In this document: positions 1 to 6,281 of the stretch, one piece after another | Position numbering within the stretch: the stretch's first letter is position 1 | How the letters are laid out: the number at the start of each line of letters is the position of its first letter | From: Flectobacillus sp. | GTDB taxonomy: Bacteria; Bacteroidota; Bacteroidia; Cytophagales; Spirosomataceae | Assembly: GCA_029865665.1 (NCBI GenBank) | Contig: JARXAV010000041.1 | Span: forward strand, 1-7,620 | Direction: 5' to 3' | DNA length: 7,620 bases | Program-made: the position numbers and the translations under genes | The notes under the pieces: generated by a model | Databases searched by the model: none | What the model was told of the DNA's origin: nothing | What the model saw: the letters and a program-made list of their open reading frames with translations, nothing else

Positions 1-55
1 AACCCGTTTCATTAGTAAATGGTCAAGGTTTTAGCCTGTTTCGCCTAACACTAAG

Positions 56-88
56 AAAAGAGATAAGTCGTTATGATTTATCTCTTTT
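56..88 (+). terminator. Intrinsic terminator of an upstream gene
   Basis: An 11-bp perfect stem (AAAAGAGATAA at 56-66 with TTATCTCTTTT at 78-88) is extended by three more pairs, one of them G-U, around a 5-nt loop. It runs directly into a tract of T residues ending at 93, as expected for Rho-independent termination on the plus strand. The A-rich left side could also give weak termination on the minus strand. It probably ends a plus-strand gene lying mostly left of the window: plus-strand frames close at 13-15 (TAG) and 32-34 (TAG), either of which could be that gene's stop. Too little is left to identify the gene. Confidence 0.8.
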
Positions 89-93
89 TTTTT

Positions 94-348
94 GATTTAG
101 GCCTGATGTACATTTATTCATTGTTGAAGGTTTGCTATTAATAATCCAATTTTTTCTAAAAATATTATTTTTTATAAATTAAAAAACTATATTTGCGATG
201 ATTGGATTTTGACGAAAATCGTTTGTAAGTGTTTCTTTAAGTTTCTAAAAATAAATAAGATATAGAAACCTTACGAATTGATAATCAAATTCTGGTCAAT
301 CTAAAACAAAAACAATCCAAACATCAACCTTAATCAACCAGTTTACGC
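94..348 (+). other. AT-rich intergenic leader upstream of hppA
   Basis: No open frame of note and no RNA gene were recognised here. The stretch is very AT-rich. It holds a candidate -7 box at 188-195, three GTTT-beginning 10-mers in register at 221, 231 and 241, and a 7-bp inverted repeat (GTTTCTA 241-247, TAGAAAC 263-269). The last 50 bases before the hppA ATG are rich in A and C and lack a Shine-Dalgarno sequence, which is normal for Bacteroidota translation starts. Confidence 0.6.
188..195 (+). promoter_or_regulatory. Candidate Bacteroidota -7 box for hppA
   Basis: TATATTTG is an exact match to the Bacteroidota primary sigma factor -7 consensus TAnnTTTG. It would give a transcript starting near 200 with a leader of roughly 150 nt. 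No convincing TTTG/TTG -33 element is seen at the proper distance upstream, and in AT-rich DNA such a match can arise by chance, so this is tentative. Confidence 0.35.
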
Positions 349-3024
349 ATGAATTCTATCATTTACTTAGTCCCAGCAATGGGAATTGTGGGGTTATTGT
401 ACACCGCTTGGCGTTTTAGTTGGGTTTCCAAACAACCAGCAGGAAATGCAGAAATGCAGAAATTGTCTGGCTATATTGCCGATGGTGCTATTGCCTTTTT
501 GAAGGCAGAATGGAAGATTTTACTCTATTTTGCTATTCCTACGGCCATTTTATTATTCTGGTTAGGTTCAGATGAAGGAACGGCAGAACATCCAATTCAT
601 TCATCTCCTTTAATTGCTGTTGCCTTTTTAATTGGTGCATTTTTCTCTGGTTTAGCAGGGTATATCGGAATGAAAATCGCTACGAAAGCGAACGTTCGTA
701 CTGCCGAAGCCGCTAGAACCTCTTTGTCAAAAGCTCTTCAAGTATCTTTTACAGGTGGTTCTGTGATGGGAATGGGTGTTGCAGGACTTGCAATTCTTGG
801 ACTTGGAGGATTATTGATTGTTTTTTATAATCATTTTGCGGCAGGACAAGCTCTTACTTCTGACGAGATGAAAACAGCTATTGAAGTATTGGCTGGTTTC
901 TCTTTAGGTGCTGAATCCATTGCACTATTTGCTCGTGTAGGCGGAGGTATTTATACCAAAGCTGCCGATGTCGGTGCCGATTTAGTAGGGAAGGTAGAAG
1001 CAGGAATTCCAGAAGATGATGTGCGTAACCCTGCAACCATTGCCGATAATGTGGGGGATAACGTTGGTGACGTAGCGGGTATGGGAGCCGATTTGTTTGG
1101 TTCGTATGTCGCAACGATTTTGGCAACCATGGTATTAGGTCAAGAGATTGAGGTGACCGATAATTTTGAAGGTTATTCTCCAATCTTATTACCGATGTTG
1201 ATTGCGGGTGTTGGTCTATTAGCTTCGTTGGTATCGACTTTCTTTGTGCGTATCAAAAACGAAAATTCATCCGTACAAAATGCCTTGAATCTAGGAAACT
1301 GGATTTCGATTATCATCACCTTTGTAACGTCATATTTTTTAGTAAAACATATTTTGCCAGAAACACTTAATCTTCGTGGACACGAATTTACGTCGAATGG
1401 AGTATTCTTGGCGATTGTAGTAGGTTTGGTGGTTGGAACGTTGATGTCGATGATTACGGAATATTACACCGCCATGGGTAAACGCCCTGTATTGTCCATC
1501 ATCGAAAAATCAGGTACAGGACACGCTACAAACATCATTGGAGGTTTGGCTGTTGGGATGGAATCAACGGTATTACCAATCTTGATTTTAGCAGCAGGAA
1601 TTATTTTATCTTACAAATTTGCAGGACTTTATGGGGTTTCGATTGCTGCCGCAGGGATGATGGCAACAACGGCTATGCAATTAGCGATTGATGCTTTCGG
1701 TCCTATTGCCGATAATGCAGGTGGAATTGCCGAAATGTCACAATTACCGCCAGAAGTACGTGAGCGTACTGATAATTTAGATGCGGTTGGTAATACAACG
1801 GCTGCGACGGGTAAAGGCTTTGCCATTGCTTCTGCTGCCTTAACTTCTTTGGCTTTATTTGCTGCCTTTGTGGGTATTGCAGGAATTTCAGCCATTGATA
1901 TTTATAAAGCAGACGTATTAGCTGGCTTGTTTGTAGGAGCAATGATTCCGTTTATTTTCAGTGCTTTATGTATTTCAGCGGTGGGTAAAGCGGCCATGGA
2001 AATGGTGAACGAAGTACGTCGTCAATTCCGTGAAATCCCTGGAATTATGGAATATAAGGCAGAACCAGAATATGAAAAATGTGTGGCAATTTCTACACAA
2101 GCTTCTATTCGTCAAATGATTCTTCCTGGAGCAATTGCCTTGATTACTCCTGTATTGATTGGCTTTACTATGGGGCCAGAAGTATTGGGTGGTCTATTGG
2201 CAGGTGTAACGGTTTCGGGTGTATTGATGGGTATCTTCCAGTCGAATGCGGGTGGTGCTTGGGATAATGCCAAAAAATCATTTGAAAAAGGGGTAGTCAT
2301 TAATGGCGAAACGTATTACAAAAAATCAGAACCACACAAGGCATCCGTAACAGGTGATACCGTGGGTGATCCGTTCAAAGATACGTCTGGCCCTTCGATG
2401 AATATCTTGATTAAATTGATGTCTATCGTTTCGTTGGTAATTGCTCCATACATTGCAGTTGATTCTGCTAATTCGGCTTGTTGTGCGGATATGAAAGGGG
2501 CTGCTTGTTGTAAAGATAGCACCATGATGCACGGTCACGAAGGAATGAAAATGGCTGGAGCCGCTGCGGCAAGTTTAGCAATTACGTCAACCGATGGCAA
2601 AGAAGTTACCTTAGAAAACATCGGTAAAATTGAAAGTGATTTAGTGGAATTTATCAAATCTGATAAAGCGGTAGATAAAACAACATGGTTTGATTTCGAT
2701 AACTTAACCTTTGAAACGGGTAAAGCGGTACTGAAACCAGAGTCGCAGAATCAGTTAAAAAATATTGCTGAAATCTTGAAAGCCTACCCGAAAGTAGCCT
2801 TGAAATTAGGAGGTTATACGGACAATACGGGTGATGCAAATGCCAATTTAAAACTGTCTGGCGATAGAGCAAAAACGGTCGAGTCAGAATTAGTTAAGTT
2901 AGGTGTTGAGGACGCTCGTTTAGAAGAAGAAGGGTATGGACAAGAACACCCAATAGCTGATAACGCAACTGAAGAAGGACGTGCTGCAAATCGTCGTATT
3001 TCGGTACGAGTGACAGCGAAGTAA
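349..3024 (+). CDS. hppA: Membrane-bound ion-pumping pyrophosphatase with C-terminal OmpA domain
   Basis: An 891-residue inner-membrane pump that couples hydrolysis of pyrophosphate to two phosphates with ion export, most likely of H+. Residues 1 to about 704 form the pyrophosphatase, with about 16 membrane helices. Catalytic motifs are intact: D207-VGAD-L-V-GK215, E217 to N234, DNVGDNVGD (233-241), D448 and D455-N456, D639-N640-xx-K643 and D670/D674. The site that separates potassium-dependent from potassium-independent enzymes reads [10 protein letters not shown] (481-490): Ala at 485 and Gly at 488, so K+-dependent is expected. The usual ion-gate Glu of helix 6 is absent (G251, A255), while E189 lies in helix 5, seven residues before R196; this arrangement is one I recall from Flavobacterium-type H+-pumps. 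Residues 711-735 are Cys/His/Met-rich, and about 780-891 are an OmpA domain. Family members usually end soon after the last helix, so the tail of about 185 residues is an addition. It is a lone gene, convergent with metE. Pump identity is very secure; the transported ion is inferred. Confidence 0.97.
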   Translation: MNSIIYLVPAMGIVGLLYTAWRFSWVSKQPAGNAEMQKLSGYIADGAIAFLKAEWKILLYFAIPTAILLFWLGSDEGTAEHPIHSSPLIAVAFLIGAFFSGLAGYIGMKIATKANVRTAEAARTSLSKALQVSFTGGSVMGMGVAGLAILGLGGLLIVFYNHFAAGQALTSDEMKTAIEVLAGFSLGAESIALFARVGGGIYTKAADVGADLVGKVEAGIPEDDVRNPATIADNVGDNVGDVAGMGADLFGSYVATILATMVLGQEIEVTDNFEGYSPILLPMLIAGVGLLASLVSTFFVRIKNENSSVQNALNLGNWISIIITFVTSYFLVKHILPETLNLRGHEFTSNGVFLAIVVGLVVGTLMSMITEYYTAMGKRPVLSIIEKSGTGHATNIIGGLAVGMESTVLPILILAAGIILSYKFAGLYGVSIAAAGMMATTAMQLAIDAFGPIADNAGGIAEMSQLPPEVRERTDNLDAVGNTTAATGKGFAIASAALTSLALFAAFVGIAGISAIDIYKADVLAGLFVGAMIPFIFSALCISAVGKAAMEMVNEVRRQFREIPGIMEYKAEPEYEKCVAISTQASIRQMILPGAIALITPVLIGFTMGPEVLGGLLAGVTVSGVLMGIFQSNAGGAWDNAKKSFEKGVVINGETYYKKSEPHKASVTGDTVGDPFKDTSGPSMNILIKLMSIVSLVIAPYIAVDSANSACCADMKGAACCKDSTMMHGHEGMKMAGAAAASLAITSTDGKEVTLENIGKIESDLVEFIKSDKAVDKTTWFDFDNLTFETGKAVLKPESQNQLKNIAEILKAYPKVALKLGGYTDNTGDANANLKLSGDRAKTVESELVKLGVEDARLEEEGYGQEHPIADNATEEGRAANRRISVRVTAK
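2479..2553 (+). other. Cys/His/Met-rich periplasmic linker within HppA
   Basis: Residues 711-735, just after the last membrane helix (about 684-704), contain two vicinal cysteine pairs (C711-C712 and C720-C721) followed by [10 protein letters not shown] (726-735). Thiol, imidazole and thioether side chains packed this densely resemble soft-metal (copper or zinc) binding segments. Known pyrophosphatase topology puts the C-terminus on the periplasmic side, so the segment should be exposed there. Metal binding is inference; it could instead be a disulfide-linked flexible spacer. Confidence 0.55.
2686..3021 (+). other. OmpA-like peptidoglycan-binding domain within HppA
   Basis: Residues about 780-891 form a complete OmpA C-terminal domain, beginning with the [12 protein letters not shown] segment common in Bacteroidota OmpA proteins. 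The peptidoglycan signature is intact: GYTDNTG with D825, LSGDRA with R840 (the Asp and Arg that in OmpA grip diaminopimelate), then GYG and GRAANRRI. It is in frame with the pump and there is no intervening stop, so this is a genuine fusion in the sequence as given. Expected role: tethering the pump to the cell wall. Confidence 0.93.
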
Positions 3025-3105
3025 TCAGATGAGTATAAGGTGAAAAGTTTATGAGTTTAACGTGTCTTTAACCCTTATTCGTCAAGCTTTCGCAAAAGTC
3101 TAAAG

Positions 3106-3159
3106 TGATAACCCCAACCCTGAAAGTGGTCGAAGACCCTGTCAGGGTTGGGGTTATTG
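3106..3159 (+). repeat. Long GC-rich palindrome, possible hppA terminator or REP-like element
   Basis: ATAACCCCAACCCTGA (3108-3123) and TCAGGGTTGGGGTTAT (3142-3157) are perfect 16-base complements, extended by two G-U pairs on the plus-strand RNA. The 18-nt interior contains a second small hairpin (GGTC 3128-3131 with GACC 3135-3138). The sequence also offers an alternative fold, ACCCTG (3136-3141) with CAGGGT (3143-3148). It lies 82 bases after the hppA stop and is followed by TTGTTTTC, so it may terminate hppA, though the U-tract is poor. Its GC-rich makeup in AT-rich surroundings recalls dispersed palindromic repeats; only one copy is present here. Confidence 0.7.
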
Positions 3160-3283
3160 TTTTCAATACCCAGTTCAGAGAGTAAAAAGTTTAATGTTTA
3201 AAGCACTTCACTATTTCTATATGCTGTTTTTTAGACTTTTAACTCCTAAACGTTCAACTTCTACACGATCCTAAAGGCATTAA

Positions 3284-3316
3284 AAAAAGCGTTATTCCAT
3301 AAGAATAACGCTTTTT
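3284..3316. terminator. Bidirectional intrinsic terminator between hppA and metE
   Basis: A 14-bp perfect stem, AAAAAGCGTTATTC (3284-3297) with GAATAACGCTTTTT (3303-3316), closes a 5-nt loop (CATAA). On the minus strand it ends in a run of seven U residues, making it a strong terminator for metE about 150 nt past its stop. On the plus strand it ends in five U residues and can catch hppA transcripts. The location between two convergent genes fits a shared terminator. Confidence 0.88.
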
Positions 3317-3419
3317 ACACTATACCAAATATTATTATGATAACCACAAATACTGGTTTCTAAGTCTTGTTTCTCTAAAATTCACTACTGTAATCGTAGT
3401 GTACTAAATAATGACACAA

Positions 3420-3466
3420 AATTAAGTATAAATAATCATTTTTAAAATAAGTACAAATACTTAATT
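3420..3466 (-). repeat. Nested inverted repeats overlapping the metE stop codon
   Basis: AATTAAGTAT (3420-3429) and ATACTTAATT (3457-3466) are perfect 10-base complements 27 nt apart. A shorter alternative hairpin uses the same right side: TAAGTA (3448-3453) with TACTTA (3458-3463), loop CAAA. Read on the minus strand, each is followed by TTTT. The right arm covers two bases of the metE TAA. They are AT-only apart from one G-C pair each, so they are weak; they could serve as an early terminator or a 3' end stabiliser of the metE mRNA. Confidence 0.4.
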
Positions 3467-5807
3467 ACTCTATAATCTTAACGTTTTTTTCTGTCTTGTG
3501 TTGTTTTCTAAGCTCTTTTGTAGCTAAAATCATATTGAGAATAGCCAATTCTGTTTCTTCCCAATGGCGAGTCTTTAAGCCGCAGTCAGGATTCACCCAC
3601 AGATTTTGAGCGGGTAATACTTGTAGTGCTTTTTCAAGCAAAAAAGTAATTTCCGCTACACTTGGAATTCTTGGGGAGTGAATGTCATAAACTCCTGGCC
3701 CTATTTCGTTTGGATAACTAAAGTTAGTAAAAGAACTTAATATTTCCATCTGTGAGCGTGAAGTTTCTATCGTAATTACGTCGGCATCCATACGAGCAAT
3801 GTCTTCAATGATGTCATTGAACTCCGAATAACAAACATGCGTATGAATTTGAGTGCTATCCTGTACTCCTGAAGCCGATAGTTTGAAGGCGCTAACAGCC
3901 CATTTGAGGTAATTCGCCCAGTTTTCTTGACGAATTGGTAATCCTTCACGAATCGCTGGTTCGTCAATTTGAATGATTTTAATACCTGCTTTTTCTAAAT
4001 CAAGTACCTCGTCACGTATTGCAAGAGCTAACTGAAATGCGGTTTCGCTACGAGCCTGATCGTCACGTACAAACGACCACTGTAAAATTGTGATTGGCCC
4101 TGTTAGCATTCCCTTCATTAACTTGTCGGTATGAGACTGTGCCAGACTCGACCACTTCACCGTCATAGGAACAGGACGATCTACATCGCCATAAATAATC
4201 GGTGGTTTTACGCAACGACTACCATAGCTTTGTACCCAAGCGTGTTGGGTAAAGGTATAACCAGCCAATTGTTCTCCGAAATACTCAACCATATCGTTTC
4301 GCTCAAACTCTCCATGAACTAGTACGTCCAATCCAACGGATTCTTGCCAACGGATAGAGTCCACGATGGCATCTTCTAAGCGAGCTTCATAGTCTGCTAA
4401 AGAGATAGTCCCTTTTTTATAACTAGCACGTAATTGGCGAACTTCGTCTGTTTGTGGAAACGAGCCAATGGTTGTGGTCGGGAAAAGGGGTAGGTTTAGT
4501 AACTCCTTTTGTATTTTCTGACGAATAGCAAATGTACTGTTACGTTCAAAATCGGTTTCTTGAATAGCTTTTACACGTGCTTTTACTTCAGGCTTATGAA
4601 TTAGAGGAGATTTTTGTCTGTTTTGAATCGCTGCTTTATTGGCTACCAAGGCTTCGTGTACCAACGGAGCCGTTTGTTCGTTTGCCAATTGGGCAAGGGT
4701 CACTACTTCCGTTAATTTCTGCTTGGCAAAAGCCATCCAGTTTTTGATTTCAGTACTTAAAACCGCTTCATTCTTTTCAAGTTCCAAGTCAATCGGACTA
4801 TGTAGCAATGAACACGAAGGGGAAATCCAGACACGGTGTTCGCCAAGTTCCTTAACTGCTTCTTGAATGATACGTAATGAATTAGTGAAATCATTTTTCC
4901 AGATATTTCTGCCATCTACCACGCCCAAGGATAAGACTTTGGAAGAACTAAGGAGTCGTGAGTCTGCTAGTAAATCCTGCAATTGGGATGGACAACGGAC
5001 AAGGTCTATTTGGAGTACATCTACGGGTAAACTGACCGCAACGCCAAGGTTATTTCCATAACATTCAAAGTAGCTTGCCAGAACAAGTTGTACGTTAGGT
5101 ACAGCCTGACGAATGTGCTGATATGCTTTTTGAAAAGCAATCTGTTGGTCTTCGTTAAGGTCAAGAGTCAAACAAGGTTCGTCCAACTGAACGGTGATTA
5201 CGCCTTTTGCAGCAAGTTCTGTTAGTATATCAACATATACAGGCAAGAGTTTTTCCAGTAAGTCCAAGCGATTAAAGTCTGCTTCTTTTTCTTTACCGAG
5301 TAAAAGAAATGAAACTGGACCTAATAAGACAGGTTTCGTCTGGATTCCAAGAGCTTTGGCTTCTTCAAATTCAAGAACTATTTTATCTGAGCAACGACTA
5401 AATGTCTGGTTTTTAGTGAATTCAGGAACGATGTAATGATAATTAGTGTCAAACCATTTAGTCATTTCCATCGCATGAATATCAAGTCCATCCCGTTGAA
5501 AACCACGAGCCATGGCAAAGTAGAGTGCTAATTCATCTGTTTGGTTGGCAGCTAAAGACGCATAGCGAGGAGGAATAGCACCCACTAAAAGGGCGGTGTC
5601 TAAGACATGATCGTAGTATGAAAAATCATTAGAGGGAATCAAATCAATCCCTGCTTCTTGTTGGCTTAACCAGTTTGTTTGGCGTAGTTGCTTTGCCACT
5701 GACCGCAATTCTTCCTCAGAGATTTTGCCTGCCCAAAACGATTCGCACGCTTTTTTTAATTCACGTTTGCTACCTATTCGTGGATAGCCTAAGTTGGTTG
5801 TTAACAT
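3465..5807 (-). CDS. metE: Cobalamin-independent methionine synthase MetE
   Basis: A cytoplasmic enzyme that transfers a methyl group from 5-methyltetrahydropteroyl-triglutamate to homocysteine, the last step of methionine synthesis, without vitamin B12. With the start at 5805-5807 the protein has 780 residues, near the roughly 750-790 usual for the family. The N-terminal domain opens with MLTTNLGYPRIGSKRELKKA, the classic folate-side motif. The C-terminal catalytic barrel (from about residue 430) keeps all four zinc ligands: H657, C659, E681 and C742, spaced exactly as H641, C643, E665 and C726 in the E. coli enzyme. An in-frame ATG at 5835-5837 would add ten residues with no family similarity and lies three bases from the riboswitch, so the downstream ATG is preferred. 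The gene is alone in its unit, preceded by a B12 riboswitch, which fits repression when B12 allows MetH to work. No damage is seen. Confidence 0.97.
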   Translation of the reverse strand: MLTTNLGYPRIGSKRELKKACESFWAGKISEEELRSVAKQLRQTNWLSQQEAGIDLIPSNDFSYYDHVLDTALLVGAIPPRYASLAANQTDELALYFAMARGFQRDGLDIHAMEMTKWFDTNYHYIVPEFTKNQTFSRCSDKIVLEFEEAKALGIQTKPVLLGPVSFLLLGKEKEADFNRLDLLEKLLPVYVDILTELAAKGVITVQLDEPCLTLDLNEDQQIAFQKAYQHIRQAVPNVQLVLASYFECYGNNLGVAVSLPVDVLQIDLVRCPSQLQDLLADSRLLSSSKVLSLGVVDGRNIWKNDFTNSLRIIQEAVKELGEHRVWISPSCSLLHSPIDLELEKNEAVLSTEIKNWMAFAKQKLTEVVTLAQLANEQTAPLVHEALVANKAAIQNRQKSPLIHKPEVKARVKAIQETDFERNSTFAIRQKIQKELLNLPLFPTTTIGSFPQTDEVRQLRASYKKGTISLADYEARLEDAIVDSIRWQESVGLDVLVHGEFERNDMVEYFGEQLAGYTFTQHAWVQSYGSRCVKPPIIYGDVDRPVPMTVKWSSLAQSHTDKLMKGMLTGPITILQWSFVRDDQARSETAFQLALAIRDEVLDLEKAGIKIIQIDEPAIREGLPIRQENWANYLKWAVSAFKLSASGVQDSTQIHTHVCYSEFNDIIEDIARMDADVITIETSRSQMEILSSFTNFSYPNEIGPGVYDIHSPRIPSVAEITFLLEKALQVLPAQNLWVNPDCGLKTRHWEETELAILNMILATKELRKQHKTEKNVKIIE

Positions 5808-5839
5808 GATTTTTGTTGTTTTAAAACCATAAGTCATGC

Positions 5840-6030
5840 TTTATTGGCAAGTCTCCTGGCTTGTAACAGTGTCGTTCGCCCTTCTCATTTCCAACGAAAC
5901 AATGGGCATTATTGAACGATACTTTCCTTACGTATTTCAAAGGCGGTTACTTACAGTAGCACGAACTGCTCGTGATTTACACACGATTCCTTATTAATCT
6001 TTGTCAGGTAATCTTGACAGAACCAATAAA
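5840..6030 (-). ncRNA. Cobalamin (AdoCbl/B12) riboswitch in the metE leader
   Basis: Read on the minus strand, the aptamer is closed by a perfect 8-bp P1 helix (TTTATTGG, plus positions 6023-6030, with CCAATAAA, 5840-5847). In order it contains TAAGGAATCG (5984-5993), a hairpin TCGTG/CACGA with the conserved GTGTAAATC loop region (5970-5986), the B12-box core GCTACTGTAA (5951-5960), a peripheral helix TCGTTC/GAACGA (5914-5919 with 5872-5877), and the terminal AGCCAGGAGAC motif (5851-5861). These are the hallmarks of the cobalamin riboswitch family. It ends 32 nt before the metE ATG. No U-run terminator lies in between, so control of translation start is more likely than transcription termination. 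Expected effect: bound cobalamin lowers MetE synthesis. Confidence 0.93.
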
Positions 6031-6055
6031 TACAGGCTTATGTTGTTGTTCATTG

Positions 6056-6063
6056 CAAAGGTA
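6056..6063 (-). promoter_or_regulatory. -7 box of the metE/riboswitch promoter
   Basis: On the minus strand TACCTTTG, followed by CA, matches TAnnTTTG exactly. Transcription would start near 6050, about 20 nt before the first base of the riboswitch P1 helix, which is the position expected for a riboswitch leader. A clear TTTG-type -33 element is not seen at the usual distance; the region upstream is strongly AT-rich. Confidence 0.65.
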
Positions 6064-6200
6064 TGGAGGTTTCTTTTTTGATTAATTGTATTATCTATAT
6101 TTTTAATTAAAATTAGATGTATTGACTATTATTAAATATAGTTTTAGATAAATTAGTTATTATTTGTTTTAATTTAAAATATTATATCTTTTGGGTAGCT
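6064..6200. other. AT-rich spacer upstream of the metE promoter
   Basis: This spacer between the metE promoter and the aceA terminator is almost entirely A and T, with no open frame and no recognisable RNA. It may help the metE promoter as an UP-like, bent or easily melted stretch, but nothing specific can be shown. Confidence 0.5.
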
Positions 6201-6236
6201 ATAAAAAGAATGAAGCCACTCAACGAGCGGCTTCAT
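6201..6236 (-). terminator. Intrinsic terminator of aceA
   Basis: Read on the minus strand, ATGAAGCC pairs with GGCTTCAT (plus 6229-6236 with 6210-6217), then a G-U pair, then CTC/GAG around a 3-nt loop, giving a 12-bp stem. It is followed by TCTTTTTAT. The inner G-U pair becomes an A-C mismatch in plus-strand RNA and there is no U-run on that side, so the hairpin is specific for minus-strand transcripts. It lies 45 nt past the aceA stop and insulates metE from aceA. Confidence 0.88.
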
Positions 6237-6281
6237 GTACAATTCTAATCCGAATATATATAATCTTAGGTTATATCAATC

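Larger units (their letters stand above)
3025..3464. other. Convergent intergenic region between hppA and metE
   Basis: No plausible gene was found in these 440 bases on either strand. They hold a long palindromic hairpin (3106-3159), loosely repeated AAAAGTTTA-type stretches (about 3041-3060, 3182-3202, and inverted at about 3226-3245), a bidirectional terminator (3284-3316), a 6-bp hairpin (CACTAC 3383-3388, GTAGTG 3396-3401) and nested inverted repeats reaching the metE stop codon. Confidence 0.7.

Noticed and set aside
3..93. An open plus-strand frame entering from the left edge and ending at 91-93
   Set aside because: It runs straight through the intrinsic terminator hairpin and its T-tract, and its predicted residues resemble no known family. 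The frames stopping at 13-15 or 32-34 are more credible ends for an upstream gene, but too little is present to call one.
205..220. GATTTT/AAAATC hairpin with a 4-nt loop upstream of hppA
   Set aside because: The stem is only six pairs, AT-rich, and has no T-tract after it. It is expected by chance in such sequence.
878..1183. Open frame of about 100 codons on the minus strand inside hppA
   Set aside because: It lies antisense to the most conserved catalytic part of the pyrophosphatase and its composition (rich in His, Gln, Arg and Leu) is typical of a shadow frame. No promoter or family similarity is evident. The same holds for the other short frames inside hppA, metE and aceA.
3383..3401. 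CACTAC/GTAGTG hairpin with a 7-nt loop downstream of metE
   Set aside because: Six base pairs with no U-run on either strand is not convincing as a terminator or operator. It is mentioned only within the intergenic region.
5818..5827. GTTTTAAAAC palindrome between riboswitch and metE as a terminator
   Set aside because: A ten-base self-complementary AT palindrome has no room for a loop and no following U-run, so it cannot be an intrinsic terminator. Its only possible relevance is to folding of the leader.
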